A stretch of 36,987 nt of DNA. It comes from Synergistaceae bacterium (GTDB lineage Bacteria > Synergistota > Synergistia > Synergistales > Aminobacteriaceae). The position numbers and the translations under genes are program-made. Below are positions 17,430-26,888 of this stretch, piece after piece. The notes below the pieces were generated by a model, which was not told the DNA's origin, searched no databases, and saw nothing but the letters and a program-made list of their open reading frames with translations. Location: assembly GCA_017445205.1 (NCBI GenBank), contig JAFSUP010000027.1, positions 1 to 36,987 of the forward strand. Reading direction: 5' to 3'. Position 1 is the stretch's first letter, and each line of letters starts with the position of its first letter.

Positions 17430-18966
17430 ACTCCCATTCGATCGTTGCAGGCGGCTTTGAGGTTACGTCCATGACGACACGATTTATGCCTTTGACTTCG
17501 TTGCAAATTCGTTTTGAAATCTTATCGAGAACATCAAAATCGATTCTTGACCATTCCGCCGTCATTGCGTCTTGTGAATTAATCGCCCGCAAAACTATAA
17601 CTTCGTTATAAGTTCGACTGTCGCCCATGACACCGACCGACTTCACCGGCAACAAAACGCAGAACGCTTGCCAAATATTTTTATAAAGCCCGGCCTCTTT
17701 TAATTCCTCCCTGAAAATCGCGTCCGCTTCGCGCAAAACGTCAAGCCGCGCCTTCGTTATCTCTCCTAAGCAACGCACAGCGAGGCCCGGCCCGGGGAAC
17801 GGTTGACGCAAAATAATTTCTTCGGGCATTTCGATAATCTTTCCAAGCTCACGAACTTCATCTTTGAATAAGTCGCGCAACGGTTCGAGCAGCTTCAAGT
17901 TCATTTTTTCAGGAAGTCCGCCGACGTTGTGATGAGATTTTATTAACGCTGCGCCTTTCTTGCCTTTCATTCCGCTTTCTATGACGTCAGGATAAATTGT
18001 CCCTTGCAAGAGCCATTCGGCATTTTTAATTTTCTTAGCTTCGGCTTCAAAGACTTCAATAAATAAACGTCCGATGATTTTTCTTTTTTGTTCAGGGTCT
18101 GTAACGCCGGCGAGTTCGCTCAAAAATTTTTCTGAAGCATCAACGTAAATGACATTTAGGCCAAGAGCTTTATATTGCGCCATAACTTGTTCCGGCTCAT
18201 TCAGTCTCATTAAACCGTGATTAACAAAAACGCACTGAAGATTTTCACCGATTGCGCGATTAACGAGAACAGCCGCGACGCTCGAATCAACGCCGCCGGA
18301 TAATCCGCATACTACTTTTTTATCGCCGACTTTGTTTTTAATGTCCGCTATCGTTTTTTCGACCCAATTTGACAAATCCCAATCGCCAACGCAGCCGCAA
18401 ATATCAAAAACAAAATTTCTTAAAATCTCTTCGCCGTGTTCAGTGTGAACGACTTCGGGGTGAAATTGAAGGCCGAAAAATTTTTTGTTCGCGTTCTCAA
18501 ATGATGAAACAACGCCGCCAGATGTCGATGATGTCGCTATGAACCCGGCCGGCAATTTTGAAACGTGATCGCCGTGGCTCATAAGAGCGTTAATCTCGCT
18601 TGGAAGATTCTTCAAGAGCGCGGAGCTATTTTCGTTTCGTTTGATTGATGTTACTCCGTACTCTGAAGAAGTTCCGGAACTCACAACGCCGCCGGAAGTC
18701 TTAGCCATTAATTGCATTCCGTAACAAATTCCAAGCACAGGGCAACCGAAGTCAAAAATTTTTTTATCGACTGCTATAGCGTCAGGTTCGTTGACGCTGT
18801 CCGGGCCGCCGGAAATTATTATGCCCTTTGGCGAATATGATTCTAAAATCTCGGCTGACACGTCCCAATTTAGAATCACGCTGTGGATTTTCATCTCTCG
18901 TAAACGTCGCGCGATTAATTGCGTAAACTGTGAGCCGCAATTTATAATGATTATGTTTTCGTTCAT
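17428..18966 (-). CDS. guaA: GMP synthase (glutamine-hydrolysing)
   Basis: 512-residue enzyme converting XMP to GMP with glutamine and ATP. The class I glutamine amidotransferase domain has the catalytic triad Cys81 (LGICYGMQ), His169 and Glu171 (LQFHPEVVHTEHGEEIL). The ATP-pyrophosphatase domain begins with the P-loop GLSGGVDSSVAAVL (about 221-234). The C-terminal dimerisation domain ends with the family signature INRVVMDVTSKPPATIEWE. It is read leftward, alone, towards the repeat hairpin. I looked for a purine riboswitch in its leader and found no match. Confidence 0.97.
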   Translation of the reverse strand: MNENIIIINCGSQFTQLIARRLREMKIHSVILNWDVSAEILESYSPKGIIISGGPDSVNEPDAIAVDKKIFDFGCPVLGICYGMQLMAKTSGGVVSSGTSSEYGVTSIKRNENSSALLKNLPSEINALMSHGDHVSKLPAGFIATSSTSGGVVSSFENANKKFFGLQFHPEVVHTEHGEEILRNFVFDICGCVGDWDLSNWVEKTIADIKNKVGDKKVVCGLSGGVDSSVAAVLVNRAIGENLQCVFVNHGLMRLNEPEQVMAQYKALGLNVIYVDASEKFLSELAGVTDPEQKRKIIGRLFIEVFEAEAKKIKNAEWLLQGTIYPDVIESGMKGKKGAALIKSHHNVGGLPEKMNLKLLEPLRDLFKDEVRELGKIIEMPEEIILRQPFPGPGLAVRCLGEITKARLDVLREADAIFREELKEAGLYKNIWQAFCVLLPVKSVGVMGDSRTYNEVIVLRAINSQDAMTAEWSRIDFDVLDKISKRICNEVKGINRVVMDVTSKPPATIEWE

Positions 18967-19254
18967 TAAAATTTTTCTCCGTATAAAGTTTTTTGAAATT
19001 ATAATCTTATAGTCAAAACACTTTAAATTGTACCCCTCGCCACTTCGTGATTCACTTTTTTAACGTGGCTGTTTTTTTATTGCAATTCTATTTTGAAAAT
19101 CATATTTGTGAGTTTCGATGATGAAAAGAAAATTTTAAGATTTCTGTAGTGACCAAAGTAGTGACCAAAACATATTTTTATTTCTAAAAATCATTTGTGT
19201 TATTATAACATTAAAATAGCTAACTTAAATTAAGAAAACTCAGGAGGAAAAATT
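18967..19254. other. Divergent intergenic region with tandem 12-bp repeat
   Basis: This 288-base gap between guaA and the HD gene holds no ORF I can support. It contains the tandem direct repeat TAGTGACCAAAG/TAGTGACCAAAA (19147-19170). It also has an imperfect GCCAC...GTGGC hairpin followed by a T7 tract on the plus strand (about 19039-19078). TATTATAAC near 19200-19208 is a possible -10 for the HD gene. The function of the repeat is unknown; a regulator site or the scar of a lost element are both possible. Confidence 0.45.
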
Positions 19255-19827
19255 TTGATACCGAAACGAGAAGAGGCGCTTGGCCTCGTGAAAAAATATA
19301 ACAAAGACGAATCACATATTCATCATGCTATCGCCGTCGAAAGCACCATGAGACACTTCGCAGAGCTCTATCACGAAGATCCGGACTTGTGGGGAGTTGT
19401 TGGCCTTCTTCACGATATAGATTGGGAAATGACAGCAGACACTCCCGAGCGTCATTGCCACGTTGCTCCGGACTTGTTGCGCGAAGCTGGCGTAGATGAA
19501 GATATTATTCACGCTGTTCAATCTCACGGCTTTGGAATTTGCACGGACGTTGAGCCTTCAAATAATCTCGAAAAAACTTTGTTCACTATTGACGAACTAA
19601 CCGGACTCGTAATCACAGCCGGGCTTGTGCGTCCGTCAAAATCGCTCGCAGACTTGGAATTAAAATCAGTAAAGAAGAAATGGAAAGATAAAGCCTTTGC
19701 GCGCGGCGTCAATCGCGAAATTATTAAACAAGGCGCGGAAAAAATGAACATGCCTCTCGATGATGTAATTAATGAAACGATAATTGCCTTGCGGCCCGTT
19801 GAAAAAGAAATCGGAATGCTAAAATAG
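19255..19827 (+). CDS. HD-domain phosphohydrolase
   Basis: 190-residue cytoplasmic protein with a metal-dependent HD domain. The first His is in HIHHAIAVE (about residue 23-24) and the HD pair His53-Asp54 in GLLHDIDWE, with additional His residues around 67-69 and in AVQSHGFG. HD proteins of this type hydrolyse nucleotides or phosphomonoesters; the substrate is unknown. The start is TTG 19255 directly behind a perfect AGGAGG. The response regulator and kinase follow within 26 and 13 bases, so all three are probably cotranscribed, which hints that the HD protein may be tied to the same signal. Confidence 0.8.
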   Translation: MIPKREEALGLVKKYNKDESHIHHAIAVESTMRHFAELYHEDPDLWGVVGLLHDIDWEMTADTPERHCHVAPDLLREAGVDEDIIHAVQSHGFGICTDVEPSNNLEKTLFTIDELTGLVITAGLVRPSKSLADLELKSVKKKWKDKAFARGVNREIIKQGAEKMNMPLDDVINETIIALRPVEKEIGMLK

Positions 19828-19853
19828 CTTAATATGGAGATGATTTTATAAAA

Positions 19854-20495
19854 ATGGCTATAAAAATTTTACTTGCTGATGACCACCCTTTAACTCGTTC
19901 CGGTATTGCTGAATTTGTTCGACGCGAACCGAGTTTTGAACTTGTCGCCGAAGCTGAAGACGGCGTCGAAGCGTGGGAAAAAATTCAAACTCTTTCACCC
20001 GATGTCGCTTTGCTTGATATCCGAATGCCAGAAATGGACGGCGTATCAGTCGCACAAAAGGTCAAGTCTGAAGGATTAAAGACTGCTATTTTAATGTTGA
20101 CTTCTTACGACGCTCAACAATACGTGATCGCGTCATTGAGAGCCGGTGCTCGTGGTTTCGTTCTCAAGACCGTAAGCCCGAAGGAACTGACCACGGCTAT
20201 TAACACGGTAGCGAAAGGCGGTTTGTATTTAGATCCGGAGGTGGCGTCAGTTATGGGCATGGACGATTTTATCCCTGAACAACTTTCAACGAGAGAGCGC
20301 GAAGTTTTGCTGCTTGCAGCCAAAGGACTTTCAAGCAAAGAAGTAGCGCGTCGGCTCTTCATAAGTGAAAGAACTGTGCAGACACATCTAGCTTCGATTT
20401 ATGACAAGCTCGGCTCACGCAATAAAACTGAAGCTTTATTATTAGCTTTGAAGTATGGAGTTGTAACCCTCGAAGAGCTTCTTGAAGACGAATAA
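19854..20495 (+). CDS. Response regulator, NarL/LuxR family
   Basis: 213 residues. The receiver domain has the acidic pair Asp9-Asp10 (LADDHPLTRSG), phosphorylation site Asp55 (LLDIRMPEMDG), and conserved Lys105 (GFVLKTV). The DNA-binding domain at about 143-205 is a LuxR-type helix-turn-helix (LSTREREVLLLAAKGLSSKEVA, SERTVQTHLASIYDKLG). It is the cognate partner of the kinase encoded 13 bases downstream. Target genes are not evident; no matching operators were recognised. Confidence 0.95.
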   Translation: MAIKILLADDHPLTRSGIAEFVRREPSFELVAEAEDGVEAWEKIQTLSPDVALLDIRMPEMDGVSVAQKVKSEGLKTAILMLTSYDAQQYVIASLRAGARGFVLKTVSPKELTTAINTVAKGGLYLDPEVASVMGMDDFIPEQLSTREREVLLLAAKGLSSKEVARRLFISERTVQTHLASIYDKLGSRNKTEALLLALKYGVVTLEELLEDE

Positions 20496-20508
20496 CGGAT
20501 TTTAATTT

Positions 20509-21909
20509 ATGTTTTCACGAATTAGAAATTTTTTTGCAAGGCCAAGAGCTAATTTTCTGGCCTTTTTATTATGTGCTTTAGTGCTGCCTTCGGTGGCTGT
20601 CCTACTCGTTGCTGTGGCCGGCATGGTCAGTCAGGAGCGTGCGATGGAGGCCGCTGTTAGTTCTTACGTTCTGGATTTAGCTGAGAGCATGTCGTATCAC
20701 TTAAGCTCAAATTCCGAAGTCTGGAGTTTCTCAATGTTGAACGACTTCACGCGCTTCCCGTTTTTTTCATGGGGGCCTTCTATTCCCGGCTGGGTAGCCT
20801 TGATTGATAACAACGGTCGCGTAGTCATTGCTTCGCCGGGCGCAATGAACATCGCTAATATATGGCGGAACGATTTGCCCATCGGTCAAGCTGTGAAAAT
20901 CGAAGATAGGGGCGGCGCTCAATATACGCTTGCTGTATATCCTGTTAAGCGAACGGGAGGCGGTTATGTCGTTGCGGCGGTCTCATGGAAACAATTACTT
21001 GGCGGACTTGTCGGAGTCGTTCGCGTGTGGCCGTTCTTGTTGGTCTTGATAGCGTTGAGCAGTTTCATCGCGATAAAACTTTTGTGGAGCCGTCTTGTGA
21101 ATCCGTTGAAATCTCTCGTCGCTGAAATTGATAACATGTCCCTCGGGCGCGATGTTCCAGAGCAGCTAGACAAAGACGCCGTTAAAGAAATCGACAGCGT
21201 GCATAGCGCTTTAAGACGTTTCGCACTGGCTGCGGTTGAGCGAGATAATTTGCGAAATCGTTATGTCCGCGACATCGTTCAGGCTCAAGAACGTGAGCGC
21301 GTCGATATGGCTCGCGAAATTCACGACGGGCCTTTACAGGACATTACGGCTCTTGTGCAGCAACTTCATATGACACTTGACGACGAGAACGTCGTTGACA
21401 TTTCCAGAATAAAATTAACTGAAACGATCGCTAAAAGTGTCGTTCGTGAACTCCGCGCCTTGTGTGATGAACTCGCACCACCGTGGATGGATTTAGGACT
21501 TGTCGAAGCGTTGACGGAATTGGCCGAACGATTATCGCAAGTTTATGATGTTCAAGTTAGTGCGGATTTTGAATTTGATGACGGCAGCCGAGAACTCGAA
21601 CTCGATAACGAAAAGTCGCTTTCTTTGCTGCGAATTGTTCAAGAGGCCGTTTCAAACGCTGTGCGACATGGCGAGGCTACTGAAATTCATATTCAGCTAC
21701 GCAAAGACAGTTGCGAAAATATTACGCTTGAAATTATGGATAACGGCTGCGGCTTTGAGGCCGAAAAAATAAATCACGAAACTTTGAGGGTCGAAGGTCA
21801 TCGAGGACTTGCAAGCATGACAGAGAGAATGTCTTTAATGGGAGGAACTTTTAAAATTAAATCTGCACCAGGCGAAGGCACGGTCTTAACGGCTTCCTTT
21901 CAAATTTAA
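20509..21909 (+). CDS. Sensor histidine kinase, NarX/DesK type (HisKA_3)
   Basis: 466-residue membrane kinase. Helices at about 17-39 and 172-192 enclose a periplasmic sensor of about 130 residues, with no recognised ligand motif beyond a dCache-like LIDNNGRVVIASPGA stretch. A HAMP linker follows, then the dimerisation/phosphotransfer helix with His272 in QAQERERVDMAREIHDGPLQ. The ATPase domain has the N box (IVQEAVSNAVRHG), G1 (DNGCGFE) and G2 (GHRGLASMTERM). It pairs with the NarL-type regulator just upstream. The signal is unknown. Confidence 0.94.
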   Translation: MFSRIRNFFARPRANFLAFLLCALVLPSVAVLLVAVAGMVSQERAMEAAVSSYVLDLAESMSYHLSSNSEVWSFSMLNDFTRFPFFSWGPSIPGWVALIDNNGRVVIASPGAMNIANIWRNDLPIGQAVKIEDRGGAQYTLAVYPVKRTGGGYVVAAVSWKQLLGGLVGVVRVWPFLLVLIALSSFIAIKLLWSRLVNPLKSLVAEIDNMSLGRDVPEQLDKDAVKEIDSVHSALRRFALAAVERDNLRNRYVRDIVQAQERERVDMAREIHDGPLQDITALVQQLHMTLDDENVVDISRIKLTETIAKSVVRELRALCDELAPPWMDLGLVEALTELAERLSQVYDVQVSADFEFDDGSRELELDNEKSLSLLRIVQEAVSNAVRHGEATEIHIQLRKDSCENITLEIMDNGCGFEAEKINHETLRVEGHRGLASMTERMSLMGGTFKIKSAPGEGTVLTASFQI

Positions 21910-21910
21910 C

Positions 21911-22387
21911 TTAACTTATGATACCCAAGTAGCTCCGGGCAAGTTCCGAGAGCTGCTTTTTTTTTCTAAAAAATCCGGCGCGGCTCCAGCCTGTAGCGTC
22001 AAGAATCCCGGTTAAAGGATTGCGGCCGAAATAATGAAGTCCCAAAATTTTTATAAAATCTGAATTTAACGAAGCGTCCGTGGCATAAGGCGTTTTAAGG
22101 TCCTGAATCATTTTTGTTAAAGGCTCTGTAATTCGTTTGAGGCGTTCGATTTCGGCTTCGATTCTTTGAATCTGATAAACATACTCGGCCACCGGGTCAG
22201 AAGGAGTTGTCCGCGAGTCGTTGTTATAGATTTTCACGTAGTTTTGTGCTTGAACGTCGCCGCGAGCACGCAGAATTTGTAAATCTTTTTGTAAAACCCC
22301 GATTCTTGTGATATTGGCGGGATAATATTGCAAACATTCATCTACGTATCTATAAATTTCTTTTTCAGATTCAAATTCTTGTTTCAT
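21911..22387 (-). CDS. Hypothetical protein with coiled coil and possible C-terminal HTH
   Basis: 158 residues, charged, no signal or membrane segment. The N-terminus (EFESEKEIYRYVDECLQYYP) is acidic and helical. Residues about 65-95 (EYVYQIQRIEAEIERLKRITEPL) form a likely coiled coil. The C-terminus contains NPLTGILDATGWSRAGFFRKKKQLSELARSYLG, which could be a helix-turn-helix. The layout is reminiscent of phage-type transcription regulators (DUF1492/ArpU-like), but I cannot confirm a family. A TGCTATAAT extended -10 (plus-strand 22437-22445) and an AGAGGAC ribosome site support it as a real, singly transcribed gene. Confidence 0.65.
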   Translation of the reverse strand: MKQEFESEKEIYRYVDECLQYYPANITRIGVLQKDLQILRARGDVQAQNYVKIYNNDSRTTPSDPVAEYVYQIQRIEAEIERLKRITEPLTKMIQDLKTPYATDASLNSDFIKILGLHYFGRNPLTGILDATGWSRAGFFRKKKQLSELARSYLGIIS

Positions 22388-22436
22388 AAAATTCGCGGTG
22401 TCCTCTTGAAATTTTTTGATTTTAGAGCAAGGCTAA

Positions 22437-22445
22437 ATTATAGCA
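22437..22445 (-). promoter_or_regulatory. Extended -10 promoter for the 158-residue protein
   Basis: Read leftward, TGCTATAAT sits about 50 bases before the start of the gene ending at 21911. It is a full extended -10 match. Confidence 0.6.
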
Positions 22446-22462
22446 AATTGAATTTTAATCTT

Positions 22463-22657
22463 TTATTCAAAAAAATCTCCTCTATGTCTGTACCACAAAA
22501 ACATAGCGAGCCCACCACAAAAAAATCCTGCGCCAAGTCCTTTTATCACATAGCCGGAATTAATCGCGCCGCCTATTAAAGAACTCCCGTAGCCCGCAAG
22601 CGCATACCCGAAGCCTATAACGCTTAATAATGAAAGTGTCGTTATGAATAATCGCAT
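22463..22657 (-). CDS. Small two-helix membrane protein, unknown
   Basis: 64 residues with two hydrophobic, Gly/Ala-rich helices (about 4-25 and 36-56) and a charged tail WYRHRGDFFE. AAGGAG lies about 13 bases before ATG 22657. The first helix contains the repeated small-residue pattern GFGYALAGYGSS. I do not recognise the family. It is read divergently from the large protease gene and might be related to it only by position. Confidence 0.5.
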   Translation of the reverse strand: MRLFITTLSLLSVIGFGYALAGYGSSLIGGAINSGYVIKGLGAGFFCGGLAMFLWYRHRGDFFE

Positions 22658-22764
22658 AAAAAATTTTTCTCCTTTTATAAAATATATTTTGAAAAACGCC
22701 GAAAATAATTTTAATATTTATCGTGCTCATTATCAAAACTTGAAACTCGAAAGGAGATTTTATC

Positions 22765-25700
22765 GTGCAAAAAAAAATTTGGTTTATGATTACGGTGTCA
22801 GCGTTACTGTGCTTGTTTTCAGTTTCGGCATTTGCGGAGGCAGAAATTAAAGCGACCGAGCTGCCATTATCGAAAGAGTTTCTTGAATGGCAAGCGCTAC
22901 CTGACGAAGACAAGGACGGAGTTGTGCCCTTCCCAATCGATTTATCTTATACGCTCAATAATCCGCCGAATTTAATTCCTGAAAGCTCGCCCACTGTTAG
23001 AAACGACGGCGCTAGCGCCAGCGATGCAACTTTCGATTTAAGAAATGAAAATCGTGTAACGCCCGTAAAAAATCAAGGTTCTAATAATACGTGCTGGGCT
23101 TTCTCGTCGATTGGCGCAATGGAATCAAATTATCTTACGAAATATGGAACGACTCTTGATCTTTCTGAAATGCACTTAGCTTGGTTCACGTTCAAAAATT
23201 CCGACAAGTCGAAGGCTTTCAAAAATCTTTCTAGCGCGAATTTCTCGACCGTTATGTCGCAGGGAGGAAATTCTTTTTATCCCACGGCTCTGTATTCAAG
23301 ACTTGAAGGCCCTGCCTCTGAAACCGATGTCCCATATAGCGGTCAGCCTTCAGCAGCGACTCCCGACACGTATACGCCGCAATTACGAGTTACTGATGTT
23401 TATTATTTAAATTTTGTTGTAGAGGACGATTCCGACAATATAAACCGAAGTAAAGCCGCGCGCGACGTAGTCAAGAATCGAATTATTAATAACGGCGCGG
23501 TCGTTGCGAGTTACAAAAATGACGATTCGGCTTATAACAAAACAAGCAACGGAACGGCCTTTTATTCCACGAACAGCGGAACGGGGCACGCGGTTATGCT
23601 CGTCGGCTGGAACGATAATTTTTCAAAGACAAATTTTAAAACTCAGCCTTCAAGTGATGGTGCGTGGCTTGTAAAAAATTCGTGGGGGACTTCGTGGGGC
23701 GACAATGGATATTTCTGGATGTCATATGAACAGACTTTAAGAGATGGAACTTCATTTATCGTTGAACAATATAACGACGACATGAAGGCTTATTATTATG
23801 ACGCGCTCGGCTGGTGCGGCACTCGATCATATAGTAACAGCTCTCAAGCTTATTTTGCGAATGTCTTTCAGTCTGAACGCGATGGCGAAATCTTGACCGA
23901 AGTCGCATTTTACACGCCAGATAATAATATTAATTATGAAATCGACGTTTACACAGGTATGACTTCGATGCCGTCTTCAAGTCCAATTAACGGAAGTTCG
24001 CAATCTCATCAGACAGGCAGCGAACCTTATGTTGGTTATCACACTGTGAAACTCGACACGCCTGTAAATTTGACGAACGGCGAATATTTTTCAGTCGTAA
24101 TTAAATTTACAAATACCGATACAATTCCGGTCGAATCCAAAAACAGCGGCTTCTCCGATAATGCAACGTTTGAAGCAGGAAGTTTTATTTCAGCTGCGGG
24201 AACATCTTGGAGTTCGGGAACAAATTCTTATAACACTTGCGTGAGAGCTTTTACTCAAAAAGATTCTGCGTCAGGTCCGCCTGAAATTACGACTTCGAGT
24301 CTTCCGGACGGTTTCGTGAATGGCGCATATAGTGCAAAAATTTCGGCCTCGGGTACGCGCCCGATTGAGTGGTCGTTAGAAAGTGGCAGTTTGCCTGATG
24401 GTCTTACGCTCGGCGCGAGCAACGGCATAATTTCAGGGACTCCGACAACAAGTGGCGATTTTTCGTTCACAGTTAAGGCTCATAATGACGAAGGCGACGA
24501 TACAAAAAACTTCACTCTAAAAATTATTGAGAAACCGACGATCACAACGACAGAACTTATCGGCTATGCTTCGTATGCGTTCAGCGGAACTCTTGAACTT
24601 TCCTCTACCATAGACGCTACTTGGAGTATCAGTAGTGGGAAATTGCCGAAAGGCCTTTCATTGAACGCTTCAACGGGAGTAATTTCGGGTAAGCCTACGA
24701 AAAAAGAGACCGCGAACCTTACAGTCGCAGCAAATACTGCCGCGGGCGAAATAACGGCAAGCGTAAATATCATAATCAACGCCAAGCCTGCTAAGCCAAA
24801 GGTCTCGACTTCAAAATTAACAGACGGAAATATAAACAAAGATTACAGCGCTCAGATTAAACTCTCAGGAACGACACCAATATCTCTTGATGTCGATGGG
24901 TTGCCTAAAGGTTTGTCGATGGACTCGGCGGGGAAAATTTCCGGTGTTCCGACAGAAGCAGGTGATTTTATCGTTAAGCTTACTGCACAAAATATTTTCA
25001 CAGAATATAATAACGCTCCTGTAACAAAAAATATAAAACTCAAGATTAAAGCCACGCCGCCCGTAATCGCGGAGCCTGATACAAATCTTCTTGGATACGG
25101 TGTAGCTGGTCAGGAGTACGCAGGCTATCAGTTTGAACTTTCAGAAGGCACGGAACCGGTTACATGGACGGCTTCAGCTCTTCCTAAAGGAATGACTTTA
25201 AGCTCGTCAGGTAAACTCACAGGAACACCAACGCAAGCTAAGAACGCTAAGATCAATTTAAAAGTCTCTAACAGCGGCGGGAAAGCTTCTTTAAAAGTTC
25301 CGTTTACTGTGTATCAGATTCCAACAATAACAACAACAAAAATTTCTGAAGGGACAACGGGCAAGAAATATAACACCAAGTTCGCGGCCAAGGGCACAGG
25401 GCCTATATCATGGGATATTGTTGGTTTGCCCGACACTTTAAACGTAACCACAAAGGGAAATAACGCGACAATTACTGGCACTCCTACATCAGCAGATACT
25501 TACTCACTGAACGTAATTGCCTATAATATTGCAGGCAGCAGCGATGTGAAAACTTTTGAACTTAAAGTGAAAGGCGTTGCGCCGAAAATTAAAGCTTCGC
25601 TCGCAAAAAGCCAAGTTGATACCGAATATACGGGTTCGCAAATTTCTGCTACGGGTACGAGGCCGATTTCGTTCGACTGCTCAATCGATGACGCTGATAA

Positions 25701-26622
25701 AGAAAAATTCGGAATTAATGCGCTTGCAGATTTAGGATTGTCGTTTACGTTTGACGCTGCCGCAGGCACCGCCGCAATCACCGGCACGCCCACGAAATCG
25801 ATTAAAGGGCTTCCACTCTCAATAACTGCAACAAATGTCGCCGGGACTGCAACGAAAAAAATCAAATTTATAGTGACTGGAACAAAACCAGCAATCACAG
25901 CTCCGACTGATACAAGTATGACCGTAACGCCCGGACAAAAAGTCAGCCTTGAGTTTACGGCTACAGGCACGAAAGATATTACATTCTCTATGGCAAAAGT
26001 GAACGGCTTCGAGCTGACACAAACTGGCGATTATAAAGCTGTTGTATCTGGAACTGTTCCAGATACGGGCAAGAAAGTTAATATTTCTGTTACAGCTACG
26101 AATGCTGACGGTAAAGCGACAAAGAAAATCACGCTTCAAATTCAAGCGGCTACTACAGAAGAGAATAATAGTGCGGTTGAAAGCCTCGGTGATTCGACTT
26201 CAGCAAGCGAAGATGACATAGCTGTAAACGAAAATGAAGTATCAGACGATAACACGACGATAGATTCGCAAGTTGTCAGACTTGGCGGCGAACGCAGCAT
26301 TAAATCGCTCGGGAGCTATGAACTTGACACACTGAAAGATTACACGATTGCAGCAGTGTTGCCAGAGATAAGCGTTTCTGAAAGCGGTATGTATGATTTT
26401 GAAGTTGAGTTTGATGACGAAATCGAAGCCGAGCAGAAATTATTCTGGTTTGCGTTTCCGAAGAATCGAAATGAAAATGACGATGACGAAATCGCAGAAT
26501 TTTTCGATATGACGGGAGCAGAAATCACGAAGACCAACGGCGAAAACGAAATTTTAATTTCAGTCTGGCTAAACGAAGGAGATTTATACGCTCCTGTGAT
26601 CGCAGTCAAAGACGCTGAATAA
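22765..26622 (+). CDS. Secreted papain-like (C1A) cysteine protease with Ig-like repeats
   Basis: 1285 residues, starting at GTG 22765 behind AAAGGAG. Signal peptide about 1-24 (cleavage near SAFAEA). The papain-type domain (about 90-335) has the oxyanion Gln104 and nucleophile Cys110 (NQGSNNTCWAFSS), His275 (GTGHAVMLVGW) and Asn305 (VKNSWGTSWGDNGY). A beta-rich, lectin-like module follows to about 500. Next come seven putative-Ig (He_PIG) repeats of about 90 residues, each with a GLPKGLSL...G.ISGTPT pattern, to about 1135. An acidic Ser/Asn/Asp-rich linker leads to a C-terminal domain ending ISVWLNEGDLYAPVIAVKDAE. It is likely surface-associated and may process host or dietary protein. No sorting signal or C-terminal helix is seen. 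Terminated by the hairpin at 26671. Confidence 0.9.
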   Translation: MQKKIWFMITVSALLCLFSVSAFAEAEIKATELPLSKEFLEWQALPDEDKDGVVPFPIDLSYTLNNPPNLIPESSPTVRNDGASASDATFDLRNENRVTPVKNQGSNNTCWAFSSIGAMESNYLTKYGTTLDLSEMHLAWFTFKNSDKSKAFKNLSSANFSTVMSQGGNSFYPTALYSRLEGPASETDVPYSGQPSAATPDTYTPQLRVTDVYYLNFVVEDDSDNINRSKAARDVVKNRIINNGAVVASYKNDDSAYNKTSNGTAFYSTNSGTGHAVMLVGWNDNFSKTNFKTQPSSDGAWLVKNSWGTSWGDNGYFWMSYEQTLRDGTSFIVEQYNDDMKAYYYDALGWCGTRSYSNSSQAYFANVFQSERDGEILTEVAFYTPDNNINYEIDVYTGMTSMPSSSPINGSSQSHQTGSEPYVGYHTVKLDTPVNLTNGEYFSVVIKFTNTDTIPVESKNSGFSDNATFEAGSFISAAGTSWSSGTNSYNTCVRAFTQKDSASGPPEITTSSLPDGFVNGAYSAKISASGTRPIEWSLESGSLPDGLTLGASNGIISGTPTTSGDFSFTVKAHNDEGDDTKNFTLKIIEKPTITTTELIGYASYAFSGTLELSSTIDATWSISSGKLPKGLSLNASTGVISGKPTKKETANLTVAANTAAGEITASVNIIINAKPAKPKVSTSKLTDGNINKDYSAQIKLSGTTPISLDVDGLPKGLSMDSAGKISGVPTEAGDFIVKLTAQNIFTEYNNAPVTKNIKLKIKATPPVIAEPDTNLLGYGVAGQEYAGYQFELSEGTEPVTWTASALPKGMTLSSSGKLTGTPTQAKNAKINLKVSNSGGKASLKVPFTVYQIPTITTTKISEGTTGKKYNTKFAAKGTGPISWDIVGLPDTLNVTTKGNNATITGTPTSADTYSLNVIAYNIAGSSDVKTFELKVKGVAPKIKASLAKSQVDTEYTGSQISATGTRPISFDCSIDDADKEKFGINALADLGLSFTFDAAAGTAAITGTPTKSIKGLPLSITATNVAGTATKKIKFIVTGTKPAITAPTDTSMTVTPGQKVSLEFTATGTKDITFSMAKVNGFELTQTGDYKAVVSGTVPDTGKKVNISVTATNADGKATKKITLQIQAATTEENNSAVESLGDSTSASEDDIAVNENEVSDDNTTIDSQVVRLGGERSIKSLGSYELDTLKDYTIAAVLPEISVSESGMYDFEVEFDDEIEAEQKLFWFAFPKNRNENDDDEIAEFFDMTGAEITKTNGENEILISVWLNEGDLYAPVIAVKDAE

Positions 26623-26670
26623 AGCTCAAGCTTTGGAGCGCCGCGCTCCCACCCACCCACCCGCGCGGCT

Positions 26671-26709
26671 AATCAACTTCTGGCCATAATGTCCAGAAGT
26701 TGATTTTTT
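26671..26709 (+). terminator. Terminator of the protease gene
   Basis: A perfect 13-bp stem (26671-26683 with 26693-26705), 9-base loop and TTTTTT tail. It is one of the strongest intrinsic terminators in the window. Confidence 0.95.
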
Positions 26710-26729
26710 CTAAGTTTGTAATAATAACA

Positions 26730-26753
26730 GAAAAACCGCCTTATCGACGGTTT
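26730..26753 (-). terminator. Terminator of tRNA-Ala (bidirectional)
   Basis: AAAACCG and CGGTTTT form a 7-bp stem flanked by A/T tracts on both sides. Read leftward it follows the tRNA-Ala gene and ends in a run of T; read rightward it would back up the protease terminator. Confidence 0.75.
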
Positions 26754-26787
26754 TTTATATTTCAACGGAATAATCCGAATTATTATC

Positions 26788-26863
26788 TGGTGGAGCTGAG
26801 GAGATTCGAACTCCCGGCCTCGACAATGCGAATGTCGCGCGCTCCCAACTGCGCTACAGCCCC
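26788..26863 (-). tRNA. tRNA-Ala (anticodon CGC)
   Basis: 76 bases on the minus strand with CCA encoded. Acceptor stem GGGGCTG/CAGCTCC, D arm GCGC-AGTTGGGA-GCGC, anticodon stem CGACA/TGTCG with loop TTCGCAT giving anticodon CGC (reads GCG), and T arm with TTCGAAT. All stems close. Confidence 0.95.
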
Positions 26864-26888
26864 AAAATTATTCAAAACATGTTTTATT

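Noticed and set aside
18967..19060. Purine riboswitch upstream of guaA
   Set aside because: The leader lacks the conserved purine-aptamer junction sequences; only an imperfect hairpin is present.
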